DNA of 64,000 nucleotides from an uncultured Verrucomicrobiota bacterium. GTDB taxonomy: Bacteria > Verrucomicrobiota > Verrucomicrobiia > Limisphaerales > UBA9464. The stretch spans positions 33,572-97,571 of the forward strand of contig CAJAHH010000012.1 in NCBI GenBank assembly GCA_903939515.1, given 5' to 3'. A program made the translations under genes and the position numbers. The notes beneath the pieces are model-generated. The model searched no databases. It was not told the origin of the DNA and saw nothing but the letters and a program-made list of their open reading frames with translations. Below are positions 35,327-46,720 of this stretch, piece by piece; position 1 is the stretch's first letter; each line of letters opens with the position of its first letter.

Positions 35327-37945
35327 TCAACCCTGCCCTGCCTCGTCGGCGGTGAACTCCAAATCGCCGGCCGCATTGACCGAAACGCTCACCGTGTCGC
35401 GCGGCTTGAAGTCGCCGGCCAAGAGCCGCTGGGCCAACGGATTGAGCATCAAGTCCTGGATCGCCCGCTTGAGCGGACGGGCTCCAAACTGCGGATCGTA
35501 GCCTTCCTCGGCGAGGCGCTTGCGGGCCGAGTCGGTGACACGCAGGTGGATGTGCTGACCGGCCACCCGCCGGATCACCTGATCCAACTGAATATCCACG
35601 ATGCGTCCCAGATGGGATTCGTCGAGGCTATGGAAGAGGATGGTGTCGTCCACCCGGTTCAAAAACTCCGGCCGGAAATGACGGCGTAATTCGCCCAACA
35701 CCTTGTCCTCCATCGTCTGACGGGCCGCGGGCGAGTTCTTCGCGTCCAGGAAGTACTCCTGGATAATCGATGAGCCGATATTGGAGGTCAGGATCACCAC
35801 CGTGTTTTTGAAGTCCACGGTGCGCCCCTGACCATCAGTGATCCGCCCGTCGTCCAGTACCTGCAGCAGCACGTTGAACACGTCATGGTGTGCCTTCTCA
35901 ATCTCGTCGAAGAGCACCACCGAATAAGGCCGACGGCGCACCGCCTCGCTCAACTGTCCGCCCTCTTCGTAGCCGACGTATCCCGGAGGCGCTCCCACCA
36001 ATCGGGCCACGGAGTGCTTCTCCATGTATTCGGACATATCGATACGCACCATCGCCTGATCGTTATCGAACAGAAACTCGGCCAAGGCTCGCGCCAGCTC
36101 GGTCTTGCCGACGCCAGTGGGCCCCAAAAAGATAAAAGACCCAATCGGACGCCCCGGATCGCCCAGCCCTGAACGCGCCCGCCGAACGGCATCGGCCACC
36201 GCCTTCACCGCTTCGGATTGCCCCACCACCCGGGCGGCCAGGCGCTCCTCCATACGCACCAGCTTGGCCCGCTCGCCTTCCAACATCCGCTGCACCGGGA
36301 TGCCCGTCCACGCGGCCACCACCTTGGCGATGTCTTCCTCGGTCACTTCCTGACGCAACAGCGCGGCGGGAGCCCCTTCCTTGGGCGCCTGCTTTTCCAC
36401 CGCCGACAACTTCTGCTCCAAGCCGGGGATGCGCCCGTACTGAATTTCTGCGGCCTTGTTGAGATCGCCCTTGCGACGCGCCTGATCCAATTCCTGGCGG
36501 GCTTCTTCCAACTGGCTCTGCAAGAGGCTCACCGCATGGATGACGGCCTTCTCGTTCTGCCATTGGGCCGACAACGCCCCGGACTTTTCCTTCAAATTGG
36601 CCAGTTCGGATTCGAGCTTTTGCAGGCGCTCGCGACTGGCCTCGTCTTTCTCCTTGGCCAGCGACGTGCGTTCGATTTGATACTGCAGAATTTGGCGATC
36701 CAAGCGATCCAACTCGGTCGGCTTAGAATCGAGTTCCATCTTCAACCGCGAGGCCGACTCGTCCACCAAATCCACCGCCTTGTCGGGTAAGAACCGGTCG
36801 CTGATGTAGCGGTACGACAAGGTCGCAGCGGCCACCAGCGCGCTATCCTGAATGCGCACGCCATGGTGGGTTTCGTAGCGCTCCTTGAGGCCGCGCAGAA
36901 TCGCGATGGTGTTCTCCACCGACGGTTCAGGCACTTGCACCGGCTGGAAACGCCGCTCCAATGCCGCATCTTTTTCGATGTGCTTGCGGTACTCGTCCAA
37001 CGTGGTGGCACCGACGCAGCGCAGTTCACCGCGAGCCAATTGTGGCTTGAGCATATTGGCCGCATCGGCAGCGCCCTCCGAAGCACCGGCGCCCACGATG
37101 GTGTGCAACTCATCGATGAAGAGGATGATCCGACCCTCAGCCGCCGTAACCTCCTTGAGGAAGGCCTTGAGACGGTCCTCGAACTCGCCGCGATATTTCG
37201 CGCCAGCGATCATCGAGCCGATATCGAGCGCAATGACCCGACGGTTCTTGAGAGACTCGGGCACATCGCCATCGACGATTCGCTTGGCCAAGCCCTCGAC
37301 GATGGCCGTCTTGCCCACCCCGGGTTCACCAATGAGCACCGGGTTGTTCTTCGTGCGCCGCGTCAGCACTTGCATGACACGCCGGATCTCGTCATCCCGG
37401 CCGATCACCGGGTCGATCTTACCCTTGCGAGCCAAGGCTGTGAGGTCCTTGCCGTACTTTTCCAGGGTCTGAAACTTTTCCTCCGGATTCGCATCGGACA
37501 CACGCTGATTGCCCCGCACCGCGCTCAGCGCCTTGAGCACCGTATCGCGCTTGAGACCCAACCGATCGGTGATCCGACGAAAACTGTCGCCGCCCTTCTC
37601 CAGCAAACCCAAGAACAAGTGCTCCGTAGAAATATACTCATCCTTGAGAGACTTGGCCTCGGCTAGCGCCGCCTTGAGAGCCGCTTGCAAATCCGTGGAC
37701 GGATAAACATCGGCCCCACCTTGTACCGTCGGGCGACGTCCCAATTCCGCTTCCAGCTCTAAAACCAATCGACTCACCTCCACACCGGCTTTTTCCAATA
37801 AAGGGGGAACGATTCCGTCCGCCTGAGTCACGAGAGCCAAAGCCAAATGCTCACTATCAAAGGCCGCATGGGAACGTTCTTGCGCTGTGGTCTGGGCGAC
37901 TTGGAGGGCCTGTTGAGCCTTTTGGGTCCATTTATCGAGCGTCAT
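35327..37945 (-). CDS. clpB: ClpB disaggregase chaperone
   Basis: Hsp100 chaperone of 872 aa that works with DnaK to dissolve protein aggregates. The ATG at 37945 gives the family start [17 protein letters not shown]. Domains: Clp N repeats (1-145), AAA1 with Walker [14 protein letters not shown] and [20 protein letters not shown], the long ClpB-specific coiled coil (about 400-530, [20 protein letters not shown] onward), and AAA2 with [12 protein letters not shown] and [13 protein letters not shown]. No ClpP-docking loop is seen, in contrast to clpC at 8.6-11.2 kb. The gene is separated from the upstream ThuA gene by a terminator hairpin. No CIRCE element was found in the leader. Confidence 0.95.
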   Translation of the reverse strand: MTLDKWTQKAQQALQVAQTTAQERSHAAFDSEHLALALVTQADGIVPPLLEKAGVEVSRLVLELEAELGRRPTVQGGADVYPSTDLQAALKAALAEAKSLKDEYISTEHLFLGLLEKGGDSFRRITDRLGLKRDTVLKALSAVRGNQRVSDANPEEKFQTLEKYGKDLTALARKGKIDPVIGRDDEIRRVMQVLTRRTKNNPVLIGEPGVGKTAIVEGLAKRIVDGDVPESLKNRRVIALDIGSMIAGAKYRGEFEDRLKAFLKEVTAAEGRIILFIDELHTIVGAGASEGAADAANMLKPQLARGELRCVGATTLDEYRKHIEKDAALERRFQPVQVPEPSVENTIAILRGLKERYETHHGVRIQDSALVAAATLSYRYISDRFLPDKAVDLVDESASRLKMELDSKPTELDRLDRQILQYQIERTSLAKEKDEASRERLQKLESELANLKEKSGALSAQWQNEKAVIHAVSLLQSQLEEARQELDQARRKGDLNKAAEIQYGRIPGLEQKLSAVEKQAPKEGAPAALLRQEVTEEDIAKVVAAWTGIPVQRMLEGERAKLVRMEERLAARVVGQSEAVKAVADAVRRARSGLGDPGRPIGSFIFLGPTGVGKTELARALAEFLFDNDQAMVRIDMSEYMEKHSVARLVGAPPGYVGYEEGGQLSEAVRRRPYSVVLFDEIEKAHHDVFNVLLQVLDDGRITDGQGRTVDFKNTVVILTSNIGSSIIQEYFLDAKNSPAARQTMEDKVLGELRRHFRPEFLNRVDDTILFHSLDESHLGRIVDIQLDQVIRRVAGQHIHLRVTDSARKRLAEEGYDPQFGARPLKRAIQDLMLNPLAQRLLAGDFKPRDTVSVSVNAAGDLEFTADEAGQG

Positions 37946-38000
37946 GCTGGAGCCCTCTGCATCGACCGTGCCACCCCGTTGGCACCGGCCATGGAAACGA

Positions 38001-38041
38001 AACGGGCCGGAATGGGGCATCCACCCCAAGTCCGGCCCGAA
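38001..38041 (-). terminator. Hairpin between the ThuA gene and clpB
   Basis: CGGGCCGGA (38003-38011) pairs with TCCGGCCCG (38031-38039), with an inner TGGGG/CCCCA pairing. On the minus strand it follows the ThuA stop (38119) and precedes clpB (37945). The following T content is weak (TTTCGTTT), so it could end ThuA transcripts or lie in the clpB leader. Confidence 0.5.
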
Positions 38042-38118
38042 CCCTGAAAAAAACCGCGCCAAACCGCGACATCACGACTCAATGAACCGGGCAGACTGTC
38101 GCACCGGCTGAGAATCCA

Positions 38119-39264
38119 TTACGGCTGAGCACCGTATCCAGCGGCAGGAGTCCCGTCTTCCTGCAACCGGCCGGTCGCCCACAACGTACCGCGGGTAATC
38201 AAATCCAAGTATACCGGATCCGACATGGTGTGATTGTAATGCCCCATCGTCGTACCAAACACCCGGGCCTTGCCGTACTGATGCACCCAGACATTGGCCT
38301 CGCCCTTCTTCGTCTCCGGGCTGTAGCCCACGGCCAGCGGAGTCGCCTCCTTCTCCACCTTCTCGATGATGTACAACTCCTCCTTCGGCGTCTGCCACAC
38401 CGCCGGGAAACCCTTCATCACCGGATGCTCCGGCTTCACATTCGTCATCGGATACGCGAAGTGCGACCCGTGCGAACGGCTCGTCACGCCGACAAAACGG
38501 AACCACTCATTGGTGGGCGCGCGGTAGCAGTGCATCGCGCAGTGGATCACGACGGCCGGCGTGCCGGCGCGGTGCGGAGCCACGATTCCCTCCAACCAGG
38601 CCGGGTCCTTCTCGTCGGCATAGCACTCATTGTGCAGCACCACATCGTAGCCAGCGGCCCAGTCACCCTTCTGGTAGGCACTCACCTTATGCTGAGTCCC
38701 ATCGGCTCCCTTGTCGCGCACCAGCGTGAACTCCACATTGGCCCGCTTAGAGATCCCCTGCATCAACGTCACCGCCTGAGCATCGTACTCGTGGCAGCAT
38801 CCACCCGTAATGAGCAACGCACGGAGCGGACGAGGACGGGAACCCGCCTTGCGCTCATAGCGCGCCAGCATCACACCGCCGCCATCACCCACCTTGAACT
38901 CTTTCGGCAAATCCGACGAATCCAACGCATAGCAGGCCCTCCATCCGGTCGCGGTCTTCTCCACAATCGCCCGCACACCCCGGCCCACGTTCTGACCTTC
39001 CTCTTCCGTCACCGTCATCACCGGAGGAGTCGCGCTATAATCCATCGCAAGCTTACCCTTAGCCACCGTCTGACCGCCCGCCTCCATCGAATACTTGCCG
39101 CCGGAAACGGTCACCACCAGCGCCTTGCGAGTATCCTCCGGCAGAGGCCCCTGCTCCGTCTCCAACTCGGCCACGGTCCAAGAACCGTCGAAATCGATGG
39201 CGGGGACTGCGGCTTGGAGCCACAGAGCGGACAAGAATAGGAAGAGACGTGCGAAGGTCTTCAT
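38119..39264 (-). CDS. Secreted ThuA-like domain protein with TIGR03067-like N-domain
   Basis: Exported protein of about 381 aa. The ATG at 39264 begins a signal peptide (MKTFARLFLFLSALWLQAAV). Residues about 20-140 form a beta-rich module of the TIGR03067 type (FDGSWTVAELETEQGPLP, MEAGGQTVAKGKL). Residues about 150-365 are a ThuA-like (trehalose-utilisation, class I glutamine-amidotransferase-like fold) domain: ALLITGGCCHEYDAQAV, then PAVVIHCAMHCYR, VKPEHPVMKGFP and WVHQYGKARVFGTTMGHYNH. ThuA-like proteins in PVC bacteria are common but biochemically ill-defined, with suggested roles in sugar oxidation. Upstream are two family B repeats. Confidence 0.85.
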   Translation of the reverse strand: MKTFARLFLFLSALWLQAAVPAIDFDGSWTVAELETEQGPLPEDTRKALVVTVSGGKYSMEAGGQTVAKGKLAMDYSATPPVMTVTEEEGQNVGRGVRAIVEKTATGWRACYALDSSDLPKEFKVGDGGGVMLARYERKAGSRPRPLRALLITGGCCHEYDAQAVTLMQGISKRANVEFTLVRDKGADGTQHKVSAYQKGDWAAGYDVVLHNECYADEKDPAWLEGIVAPHRAGTPAVVIHCAMHCYRAPTNEWFRFVGVTSRSHGSHFAYPMTNVKPEHPVMKGFPAVWQTPKEELYIIEKVEKEATPLAVGYSPETKKGEANVWVHQYGKARVFGTTMGHYNHTMSDPVYLDLITRGTLWATGRLQEDGTPAAGYGAQP

Positions 39265-39410
39265 GGAATTAGGCCAAGAGGCTGAACCGGGAACCGCCTC
39301 CGGCCAAGCCACATCTGCATTTGCATTAACGGCCGCCCCAACCCAGGCACCCGCACGATCAATCCCGCAGCGCCCCACCGACAACCCGCCCCCCCGCATC
39401 TCCATCCGAG

Positions 39411-39560
39411 ATCTGAGCCCGAAGATGGATCACCCAGCGGCAGCGGGATCGATCCGGAGCGAGCATTGGAAGCGATCCACAAAAAACCTGCGCGCAGCGC
39501 AAAAGCCGATCCTCCCCCGAGCTTCCCTGCGAGCGCAGGATCGATTCCGCGGCGCCCCGC
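39411..39560 (+). repeat. Repeat family B, copy 1
   Basis: About 150 bp with the pattern GGATCGATCCGGAGCGAGCA, TTGGAAGCGATCC, CGCGCAGCGC and GAGCTTCCCTGCGAGCGCAGG. It is nearly duplicated at 39704-39862 and related to 50475-50605 and the array at 63577-64000. It lies in a 618-bp gap (39265-39882) that has no gene. Confidence 0.75.
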
Positions 39561-39703
39561 CGACAACCTGCCCTCTCATCTCCATCCGAAATTTAAGTCC
39601 CCAAGATGGATCAGAGTCCCCTTCACCTTCCCCTAATGGCATCGCACCTCATCGAAGCAGCAGCGCCCCACCGATAACTCGTCCCCCTCATCTCCATCCG
39701 AGA

Positions 39704-39862
39704 TCTAAGCCGCTTGATGAATCACCCAGCAGCAGCGGGATCGGTCCGGAGCGAGCATTGGAAGCGATCCACAAAAAAACCTGCGCGCAGCGCAATGGCC
39801 GATCCTCCCGCGAGCTTCCCTGCGAGCGCAGGATCGATCCCGCAGAGCCCCCCACTCAACGG
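39704..39862 (+). repeat. Repeat family B, copy 2
   Basis: Second copy, about 90% identical to 39411-39560 by eye over the blocks GGTCCGGAGCGAGCATTGGA, ACCTGCGCGCAGCGCAA and TTCCCTGCGAGCGCAGGATC. The intervening 39561-39703 piece repeats part of a shared ACCTGCCCTCTCATCTCCAT/CTCATCTCCATCCGAGAT element that also precedes copy 1, so the duplication unit is longer than the core. Confidence 0.75.
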
Positions 39863-39882
39863 CCAACCCAACGACCAACCCC

Positions 39883-40827
39883 TCAAGCCGCCACCTGAAG
39901 CGACGCACCCCCATTAACCAAGTACAGAGCCGCCATGCGGACCGCCAACCCATTGGTCACCTGCTCCAGAATCACCGACTGAGGCCCATCCGCGATACTG
40001 CTCGCAATCTCCACCCCCCGATTGATCGGCCCAGGATGCATGATCAACGCATCCGGCTTCACCTTGGCCATTCGAGCCGTGTTTAGCCCGAACAACGCCG
40101 CATACTCACCCGTACTCGGAAACATCGACGCCTTCTGCCGCTCATGCTGGATGCGCAGCAAATTGATCACATCGGCGTCCCGAAGCGCCTCATCGATATT
40201 CCACGTCACCCGAACATTCGGAGCAAACGACTCAAACAACTTCGGCACCAACGTCGGCGGACCACACAAAGTCACCTTCGCACCGAGCTTCGTCAGCGCC
40301 CAAATGTTCGAACGCGCCACCCGACTGTAGAGGATATCCCCCAGAATCGTCACATTCAGCCCAGCAATCCGCCCCTTCTTTTCCCGGATCGTAAAAATAT
40401 CCAAAAGCCCTTGAGTCGGATGCTCGTGAGCACCGTCCCCCGCATTCAAGACATGGGCCCCCAAGAACCGCGCCAAAAAGTGCGGTGCCCCACTCGCCCC
40501 GTGCCGCAGAATGATGATGTCGGCGTTCAAAGCCTCCAAGTTCCGGGCCGTATCCTTGAGCGTCTCCCCCTTCTTCAGAGAACTGGCTTCCGCCGAAAAA
40601 TTAATCACATCAGCGCTCAGGCGCAGCGCAGCCAATTCAAAACTAATGCGCGTACGCGTACTGGGCTCGACGAACAAGTTCACCACCGTCTTACCACGCA
40701 GCGCCGGCACCTTCTTAATGGAACGTTGTCCCACGGCCTTGAACTCGCGCGCCGTATCCAGCAAGTGGATGATTTCCTCAGCGGAAAGGCTCTGAAGGTC
40801 GAGCAAGTGTTTACGGTTCCAGATCAT
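39883..40827 (-). CDS. pyrB: Aspartate carbamoyltransferase catalytic subunit
   Basis: Second-step enzyme of de novo pyrimidine synthesis, joining carbamoyl phosphate and aspartate (about 314 aa from ATG 40827, [15 protein letters not shown]). The carbamoyl-phosphate loop [13 protein letters not shown] is intact, with the SSLKKGET 80s-loop and the [11 protein letters not shown] block (His/Gln of the active site) following. The aspartate domain contains [13 protein letters not shown]. Its start overlaps the pyrR stop by 4 bp, so pyrR-pyrB is a coupled operon. No pyrI regulatory chain or pyrC is next to it. Confidence 0.95.
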   Translation of the reverse strand: MIWNRKHLLDLQSLSAEEIIHLLDTAREFKAVGQRSIKKVPALRGKTVVNLFVEPSTRTRISFELAALRLSADVINFSAEASSLKKGETLKDTARNLEALNADIIILRHGASGAPHFLARFLGAHVLNAGDGAHEHPTQGLLDIFTIREKKGRIAGLNVTILGDILYSRVARSNIWALTKLGAKVTLCGPPTLVPKLFESFAPNVRVTWNIDEALRDADVINLLRIQHERQKASMFPSTGEYAALFGLNTARMAKVKPDALIMHPGPINRGVEIASSIADGPQSVILEQVTNGLAVRMAALYLVNGGASLQVAA

Positions 40828-41381
40828 GAAGCAGGTTGGACGGCCGAAGATGCCAAAGTGTCGCGCACAAAAACACCGTCTTCTTCGCCCCCAGTGGAGC
40901 AACGAACCAGCACGGACTGCCGCAATGAAGTAGCCACTTCTTTGCCGACCACATCCGGACGAATCGGGAGTTGTCGATGCCCGCGATCAATCACCACGGC
41001 CAACTGCACGCGACTCGGACGCCCAAACTCAAGAAGCGCATCCATCGCCGCACGCACCGTTCGCCCAGTAAAGAAGACATCATCGACCAACACCACCGTC
41101 TTGCCCTGGATATCGCCAGGGATCTCGGTCGGATGCACCGCCGGCGCCGTCCGTTGGTTGAGATCGTCGCGGTAGAAGGTCACATCAATCGTGCCGCACG
41201 GGACAGTTCGCCCAAACACCTGAGCCAATTCAGCGGCTAATCGAAGAGCCACCGGAACACCGCCCCGTTGGATCCCCACCAGCACCAACGATCCCGCATC
41301 CGGATTGGCTTCGGCAATCTCATGAGCCATGCGCGCCAGCATTCGCTGAAGGGCTGCCGAATCGAGAAGCTTGGAATTCAT
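40824..41381 (-). CDS. pyrR: PyrR bifunctional pyrimidine regulator / uracil phosphoribosyltransferase
   Basis: PRTase-fold protein of about 185 aa (ATG at 41381, [15 protein letters not shown]). The PRPP-binding motif [20 protein letters not shown] and the [18 protein letters not shown] segment are typical of PyrR, which binds pyr mRNA leaders and/or converts uracil to UMP. The C-terminal [17 protein letters not shown] segment matches PyrR. It is translationally coupled to pyrB (4-bp overlap). Whether an anti-terminator leader exists upstream (41382-41455) was not resolved. Confidence 0.93.
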   Translation of the reverse strand: MNSKLLDSAALQRMLARMAHEIAEANPDAGSLVLVGIQRGGVPVALRLAAELAQVFGRTVPCGTIDVTFYRDDLNQRTAPAVHPTEIPGDIQGKTVVLVDDVFFTGRTVRAAMDALLEFGRPSRVQLAVVIDRGHRQLPIRPDVVGKEVATSLRQSVLVRCSTGGEEDGVFVRDTLASSAVQPAS

Positions 41382-41455
41382 GATCCGAAGAGGAAACCAG
41401 ACCCGGCCCACCCACCGCTCCTCAGCGGCTTGCAGACACAGGCGAGCAATTCAGT

Positions 41456-41677
41456 TCAGGTAAGGGTTCCCGAGGTACGAGCGCGTCGCCAACTGGCACG
41501 GTGCTTGGTGATCCAATCCACCAAGGCCGCCTCGAACCCAATATCGTAACCCACTTTCTCCGACTCAATCCACTTGTGCTTCAGGATTTCATCCTTCTCG
41601 GCAAGAAACTCCCGATACAGCGACGAACGCTGAAGGATGCCCGGTTCCAGGCCAGACGAGGGTAAGGAGTGCGTCAT
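41456..41677 (-). CDS. Small conserved protein of unknown function
   Basis: 73-aa helical protein; ATG at 41677. The core is SLYREFLAEKDEILKHKWIE followed by SEKVGYDIGFEAALVDWI. This text looks like a conserved small soluble protein or domain that in other bacteria is associated with DUF4032-type sequence; the association is from memory and tentative. The longer open frame to 41983 overlaps the plus-strand lipoprotein gene and is rejected. Lies upstream of pyrR, gap 74 bp. Confidence 0.6.
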   Translation of the reverse strand: MTHSLPSSGLEPGILQRSSLYREFLAEKDEILKHKWIESEKVGYDIGFEAALVDWITKHRASWRRARTSGTLT

Positions 41678-41780
41678 GTTACGGATTGGTGACCTAACGC
41701 CGAAACCGTACTGAGGATCGGCGGCCTGTAAAACGGTTTTCCTCCTGCTTTTCACCTCCGCCTCGACTACGGTCGTCGCG

Positions 41781-42719
41781 TTGAAACGGATCCTTACTTT
41801 GATCGGCCTCTTGGCCAGCCTTTGGACGGGCTGCTCCTCGGCAAAAAACCCGGTTGGCTCCACCACCCAAACCCAGCCCCTTTCGGTGGCCCAGTCCTGG
41901 ACCCTCACCCCGTCCGGCGGGCGTTTTGACGCATCGGCCCTCGTCCGCTTGCCCGACGGTCGGATGCTCACGGTCAACGACAAAGAAACCGGACTCTTTG
42001 AAATTCAGTTCCCTAGCTCTGGCACCGAAGCCGTCCTAGTTCCCTACGCAGGCCTGTCCCCTTCTTTGTTTGAACCCCTGACACCTGGTCGAGACTTACC
42101 ATGGGATGTTGAAGGGATCGGCATCGACAGCACCGGAGCCCTCTATCTGAGCGAAGAACATTCGCGCTGGATCCTCAAGCAATCGGCCCCCGGTAAACCG
42201 CTCGAGCGCCTGCCCATTGACTGGTCTCCGGCTTCCCGATGGTTCAGCAAGACCGACCGGAACGCCTCCTTCGAGGGTGTGGCGGTCGGCGACCGCTTTC
42301 TCTACGTGGCCAACGAGCGGGACACCGGGCGCATCCTTGAAATCGACCGCAAGACCCTCCAAGTGGTGGGTGATTTTCAACCCCGCCCCCCCGGAGCCTC
42401 CGGTGACGATATCCACTACACCGACCTGTGCTGGTTCGGCGGGGAACTGTGGGCGCTGTGCCGTGAACACCGGCGAGTGCTCTGCATCAACCCGCACACC
42501 CACGCGGTGCGGCTCTGCTTCAGTTATTTTCCGATCGAAATGGACCCCAAGTACGCCTATCAGCACTTACTGCCGTATGGGTTCTTCGAAGGGCTGAGCG
42601 TGGATGCCGACAACGTCTGGCTCCTCATCGACAACAACGGGTACCCACGCAAATCCAACCCTCAAGATGCTCGCCCGCTGCTGCTTCGATGCCCTAGGCC
42701 GGATCGCACGGGACGGTGA
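41781..42719 (+). CDS. Lipoprotein with beta-propeller, esterase-like/phytase-type
   Basis: Predicted lipoprotein of 312 aa; TTG start at 41781. The signal ends in LLASLWTGC, so Cys18 should be lipidated. The rest has propeller-like strands with repeated [D/N]-x-G blades: LVRLPDGRMLTVNDKETGLF, PWDVEGIGIDSTGALYLSEE, FEGVAVGDRFLYVANERDTG and FFEGLSVDADNVWLLIDNNG. These resemble the 'esterase-like activity of phytase' or SdiA-regulated propeller families, not a proven enzyme. Lies between the small gene at 41456 and uppS; convergent with uppS. Confidence 0.7.
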   Translation: MKRILTLIGLLASLWTGCSSAKNPVGSTTQTQPLSVAQSWTLTPSGGRFDASALVRLPDGRMLTVNDKETGLFEIQFPSSGTEAVLVPYAGLSPSLFEPLTPGRDLPWDVEGIGIDSTGALYLSEEHSRWILKQSAPGKPLERLPIDWSPASRWFSKTDRNASFEGVAVGDRFLYVANERDTGRILEIDRKTLQVVGDFQPRPPGASGDDIHYTDLCWFGGELWALCREHRRVLCINPHTHAVRLCFSYFPIEMDPKYAYQHLLPYGFFEGLSVDADNVWLLIDNNGYPRKSNPQDARPLLLRCPRPDRTGR

Positions 42720-42758
42720 TTTTCTGCCCAACCAAGAGGGCTCACACACAGCCAAGTC

Positions 42759-43493
42759 TTAAACACTGCCAAAACGGCGGTGCCGTCGGGCGTATTCTTC
42801 CAACGCCTCGCACAGGTGGGCTTTGCGAAACTCCGGCCACAAAGTCTGCGTAATGACGAACTCCGCATAGCTCAACTGCCACAGCAAGAAGTTGCTAATG
42901 CGCATCTCGCCACTGGTGCGGATCATTAAATCGGGATCGGGCCAATGGCGGGTATAGAGGTGCTCGGAAATGACGCGCTCGTTGATTTCCGCCGGATCGA
43001 GGGCGCCTGTTTTCACCTTTTCGGCGATGGCCCGCGTGGCCTCGATCAACTCAGTCCGCCCGCCGTAGCTCAGGGCCAGAATCAACGTCAAACCATTGTT
43101 CTTAGCCAAGGCGGCCCGGGTCTTGGCCAACTGCTCTTGGACAGCCTCGGGCAGACGCCAAATTTGCCCAATGGCCTCTAGGCGGACGTTGTTGCGATTG
43201 AGCTCCCCAATCTCGTTCTTCAAGAATCGAGCCAAATACTTCATGAGCGTATCCACCTCATCCTTCGGCCGGTTCCAGTTCTCGACTGAGAACGCGTAGA
43301 GCGTCAGGTACTTGATGCCCACTTCACCGGCAGCCCGGACAATGGTCCGGACCGATTCCACGCCATTGCGGTGCCCTTCCACCCGCGGCAACCCGCGTTG
43401 CTTGGCCCACCGCCCATTGCCATCCATGATCACAGCCACATGGGTCGGCAAATTCAGTTGTGCCGCCGCGGACAGCTTGGGCTCGGCGCTCAC
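42759..43493 (-). CDS. uppS: Isoprenyl transferase (undecaprenyl diphosphate synthase)
   Basis: Cytoplasmic cis-prenyltransferase (244 aa from GTG 43493) making the C55 lipid carrier for peptidoglycan. The GTG lies 8 bp after the purA stop. Key text: HVAVIMDGNGRWAK with the catalytic Asp, LPRVEGHRNG, YAFSVENWNRPKDEV, and the IRTSGEMRISNFLLWQLSYAE block with Glu near the C-terminus. It is probably cotranscribed with purA upstream. Confidence 0.94.
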   Translation of the reverse strand: MSAEPKLSAAAQLNLPTHVAVIMDGNGRWAKQRGLPRVEGHRNGVESVRTIVRAAGEVGIKYLTLYAFSVENWNRPKDEVDTLMKYLARFLKNEIGELNRNNVRLEAIGQIWRLPEAVQEQLAKTRAALAKNNGLTLILALSYGGRTELIEATRAIAEKVKTGALDPAEINERVISEHLYTRHWPDPDLMIRTSGEMRISNFLLWQLSYAEFVITQTLWPEFRKAHLCEALEEYARRHRRFGSV

Positions 43494-43501
43494 GAGCAAC
43501 C

Positions 43502-44827
<1,326 letters not shown>

Positions 44828-44984
44828 CCGCGTTCCGATGACAGCCCTGCCAGCCTAGGGACAGGAATCCACGGGGTCAACGATACAGGATTCCTTTGCA
44901 ATCAATCCCCCAAGGCATGGGACACCGCACTGACCACCGCGCCCAGACCGCCCACGCCAGAACCGGCTCAGAAAGAACGCAGCA

Positions 44985-45115
44985 GTGGGGAGAGGAGTGA
45001 TTGCCGGACAAATTCTTTGGCAACACTCGGCGTGAGCGAGGGGTAAATCCGGTTGAGGTCCGCAACAAGCGATCGACCCAGCTCTTGCAGAGGAAAATCC
45101 CGCAAGAATCCCCGA
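44985..45115 (+). repeat. Dispersed repeat family A, copy 4
   Basis: Repeat in the 367-bp purA-phoU gap; contains ACAAATTCTTTGGCAAC and the shared end CGACCCAGCTCTTGCAGAGG. No gene is recognised here. The plus-strand frame at 44789-45046 has no family similarity. Confidence 0.5.
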
Positions 45116-45140
45116 TCCTAAGACCTCGTTCAGTAAAAGC

Positions 45141-45809
45141 TCAGAGATCCAAAGGCCCCGCGAATGCCGCATGACGAATATCCCGTGCTTCATAGAGGTA
45201 CACCGCCTCTTCGGCGATATTCTTGGCGTGATCAGCGATCCTCTCGAGGGCTTTGCTAATGGTCATGAGGTGCAGGCATCGACCGATATTCGAGGGGTCC
45301 TGAATCATGAACTGGGTCAACTCCTGATGCAGCGACCGGTTCAACGCATCGACGGCTTTATCACGTGGAATCACGGCTCGGGCCTTAGCGGTGTCGCCAT
45401 GCACGAAGGCGTCGAGGGCGTCCCTCAACATCTCGGTGGCCATGTGGGACATCTTTGGAATGTCCTGATAGGGCTTGAGCTGCGGCTCGCGACCCAACTC
45501 CAGGGCGCGTCGCGCAATGGTGGTGGATTCATCGCCGATGCGCTCCAAATCCCCGGTGATCTTAATTACCACGGTGATCAGGCGCAGCTGCCCCGCCAAC
45601 GGAGCCTTGGTCAGCAGCACAATTGATGCGGCATCCAACGCTTTCTCCAACTCGTCCAACGGCTCGTCCCCGGCGGTCACACTGCGAGCCAAGTCATCGT
45701 CCCGATCCACAAGGGCCCGGACGGCGCGAACGACCAGGCTTTCCGCCATCCCTGCCATGCGGAGCAACTGGTCCTTGAGCTGTGTGATCTCTGCCTCCAA
45801 CGATGTCAC
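45141..45809 (-). CDS. phoU: PhoU phosphate-signalling protein
   Basis: Helical, peripheral regulator (222 aa; GTG start at 45809) that links the Pst transporter to PhoR and dampens the phosphate regulon. Two PhoU repeats are visible. The first carries ITGDLERIGDESTTIARRAL and the second SKALERIADHAKNIAEEAVY, with the E/DxxxD metal-binding pattern. It follows pstB by 74 bp on the same strand, so pstC-pstA-pstB-phoU reads as one operon. Confidence 0.94.
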   Translation of the reverse strand: MTSLEAEITQLKDQLLRMAGMAESLVVRAVRALVDRDDDLARSVTAGDEPLDELEKALDAASIVLLTKAPLAGQLRLITVVIKITGDLERIGDESTTIARRALELGREPQLKPYQDIPKMSHMATEMLRDALDAFVHGDTAKARAVIPRDKAVDALNRSLHQELTQFMIQDPSNIGRCLHLMTISKALERIADHAKNIAEEAVYLYEARDIRHAAFAGPLDL

Positions 45810-45883
45810 TGGAGAGTATTGGGCCGAGGGAAGTCTCTTTTGGAAACCCTGGATTCGACGATTCGCTTCACGGATCGACGCCC

Positions 45884-46720
45884 TTAACTAAAGCGACCCG
45901 TCACATAGTCTTCGGTGCGAGGGTCTCGGGGCTGGGAAAAAATTCGATCAGTCCGATCCACCTCAACCAGCTCACCCTGATGGAGAAAGGCCGTCTGGTC
46001 GGACAAGCGCGCGGCCTGCTGCATGTGATGAGTGACCATGAGGATGGTGTAGTCCTCGCGCAGTTCGCGGATGAGATCCTCAATCCGACCCACCGAGACC
46101 GGGTCCAGAGCACTGGCCGGCTCATCCATGAGCAGCACCTCCGGTTCGACGGCCACTGCCCGCGCGATGCACAAGCGTTGCTGCTGCCCTCCGGAGAGCC
46201 GAAGCGCGTTCTCGCCCAGGCGGTCTCGGACTTCATCCCACAACGCGGCGCGCCGCAGCGCCGATGCGACCCGCCCCTCCAGCTCAGAACCCGAACATCC
46301 GCCAATCCGCAGACCGAAGGCCACGTTGTCGAAGACCGACTGCGGGAACGGGTTGGATTTCTGAAAAATCATCCCCACCCGCCGACGGAGCTGTGTCACG
46401 TCGACCTGGGGATCCTGAACATCCACTCCGCCCACCCGGCAGCCCCCGCTCACACGAACCCCGGGGATGAGGTCATTCATCCGGTTAAGGCATCGCAACA
46501 AGGACGACTTCCCACAACCACTGGGTCCGATGAGCGCGGTGACCTGTCGCTCCGGGACGATCAGCGACACCGATCGCAGAGCTTGGGTCGGTCCATACCA
46601 GAGGGACAGGCTCTGGATTTCGATGCAAACAGGGTTCTTGGAAGCCTCGGAGGTCACGGTGTCAAAGGCGATCTGGCGCTGCCGGGGTGGCCCGAGATCG
46701 GAGGATCGCTGCGCCAGCAT
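45884..46720 (-). CDS. pstB: Phosphate ABC transporter ATPase
   Basis: ATPase subunit (up to 278 aa) of the high-affinity phosphate importer: Walker [19 protein letters not shown]-loop [14 protein letters not shown], signature [19 protein letters not shown] and Walker [16 protein letters not shown]. The 46720 ATG overlaps pstA by 59 bp. An alternative GTG at 46657, four bp after the pstA stop, would give a more usual length and may be the true start. Confidence 0.94.
   Translation of the reverse strand: MLAQRSSDLGPPRQRQIAFDTVTSEASKNPVCIEIQSLSLWYGPTQALRSVSLIVPERQVTALIGPSGCGKSSLLRCLNRMNDLIPGVRVSGGCRVGGVDVQDPQVDVTQLRRRVGMIFQKSNPFPQSVFDNVAFGLRIGGCSGSELEGRVASALRRAALWDEVRDRLGENALRLSGGQQQRLCIARAVAVEPEVLLMDEPASALDPVSVGRIEDLIRELREDYTILMVTHHMQQAARLSDQTAFLHQGELVEVDRTDRIFSQPRDPRTEDYVTGRFS

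Noticed and set aside
37946..38118. CIRCE or heat-shock operator upstream of clpB
   Set aside because: No TTAGCACTC-N9-GAGTGCTAA-like sequence found; only the ThuA-side hairpin.
41678..41983. N-terminal part of the small gene at 41456
   Set aside because: It overlaps the plus-strand lipoprotein signal region and has no conserved text.
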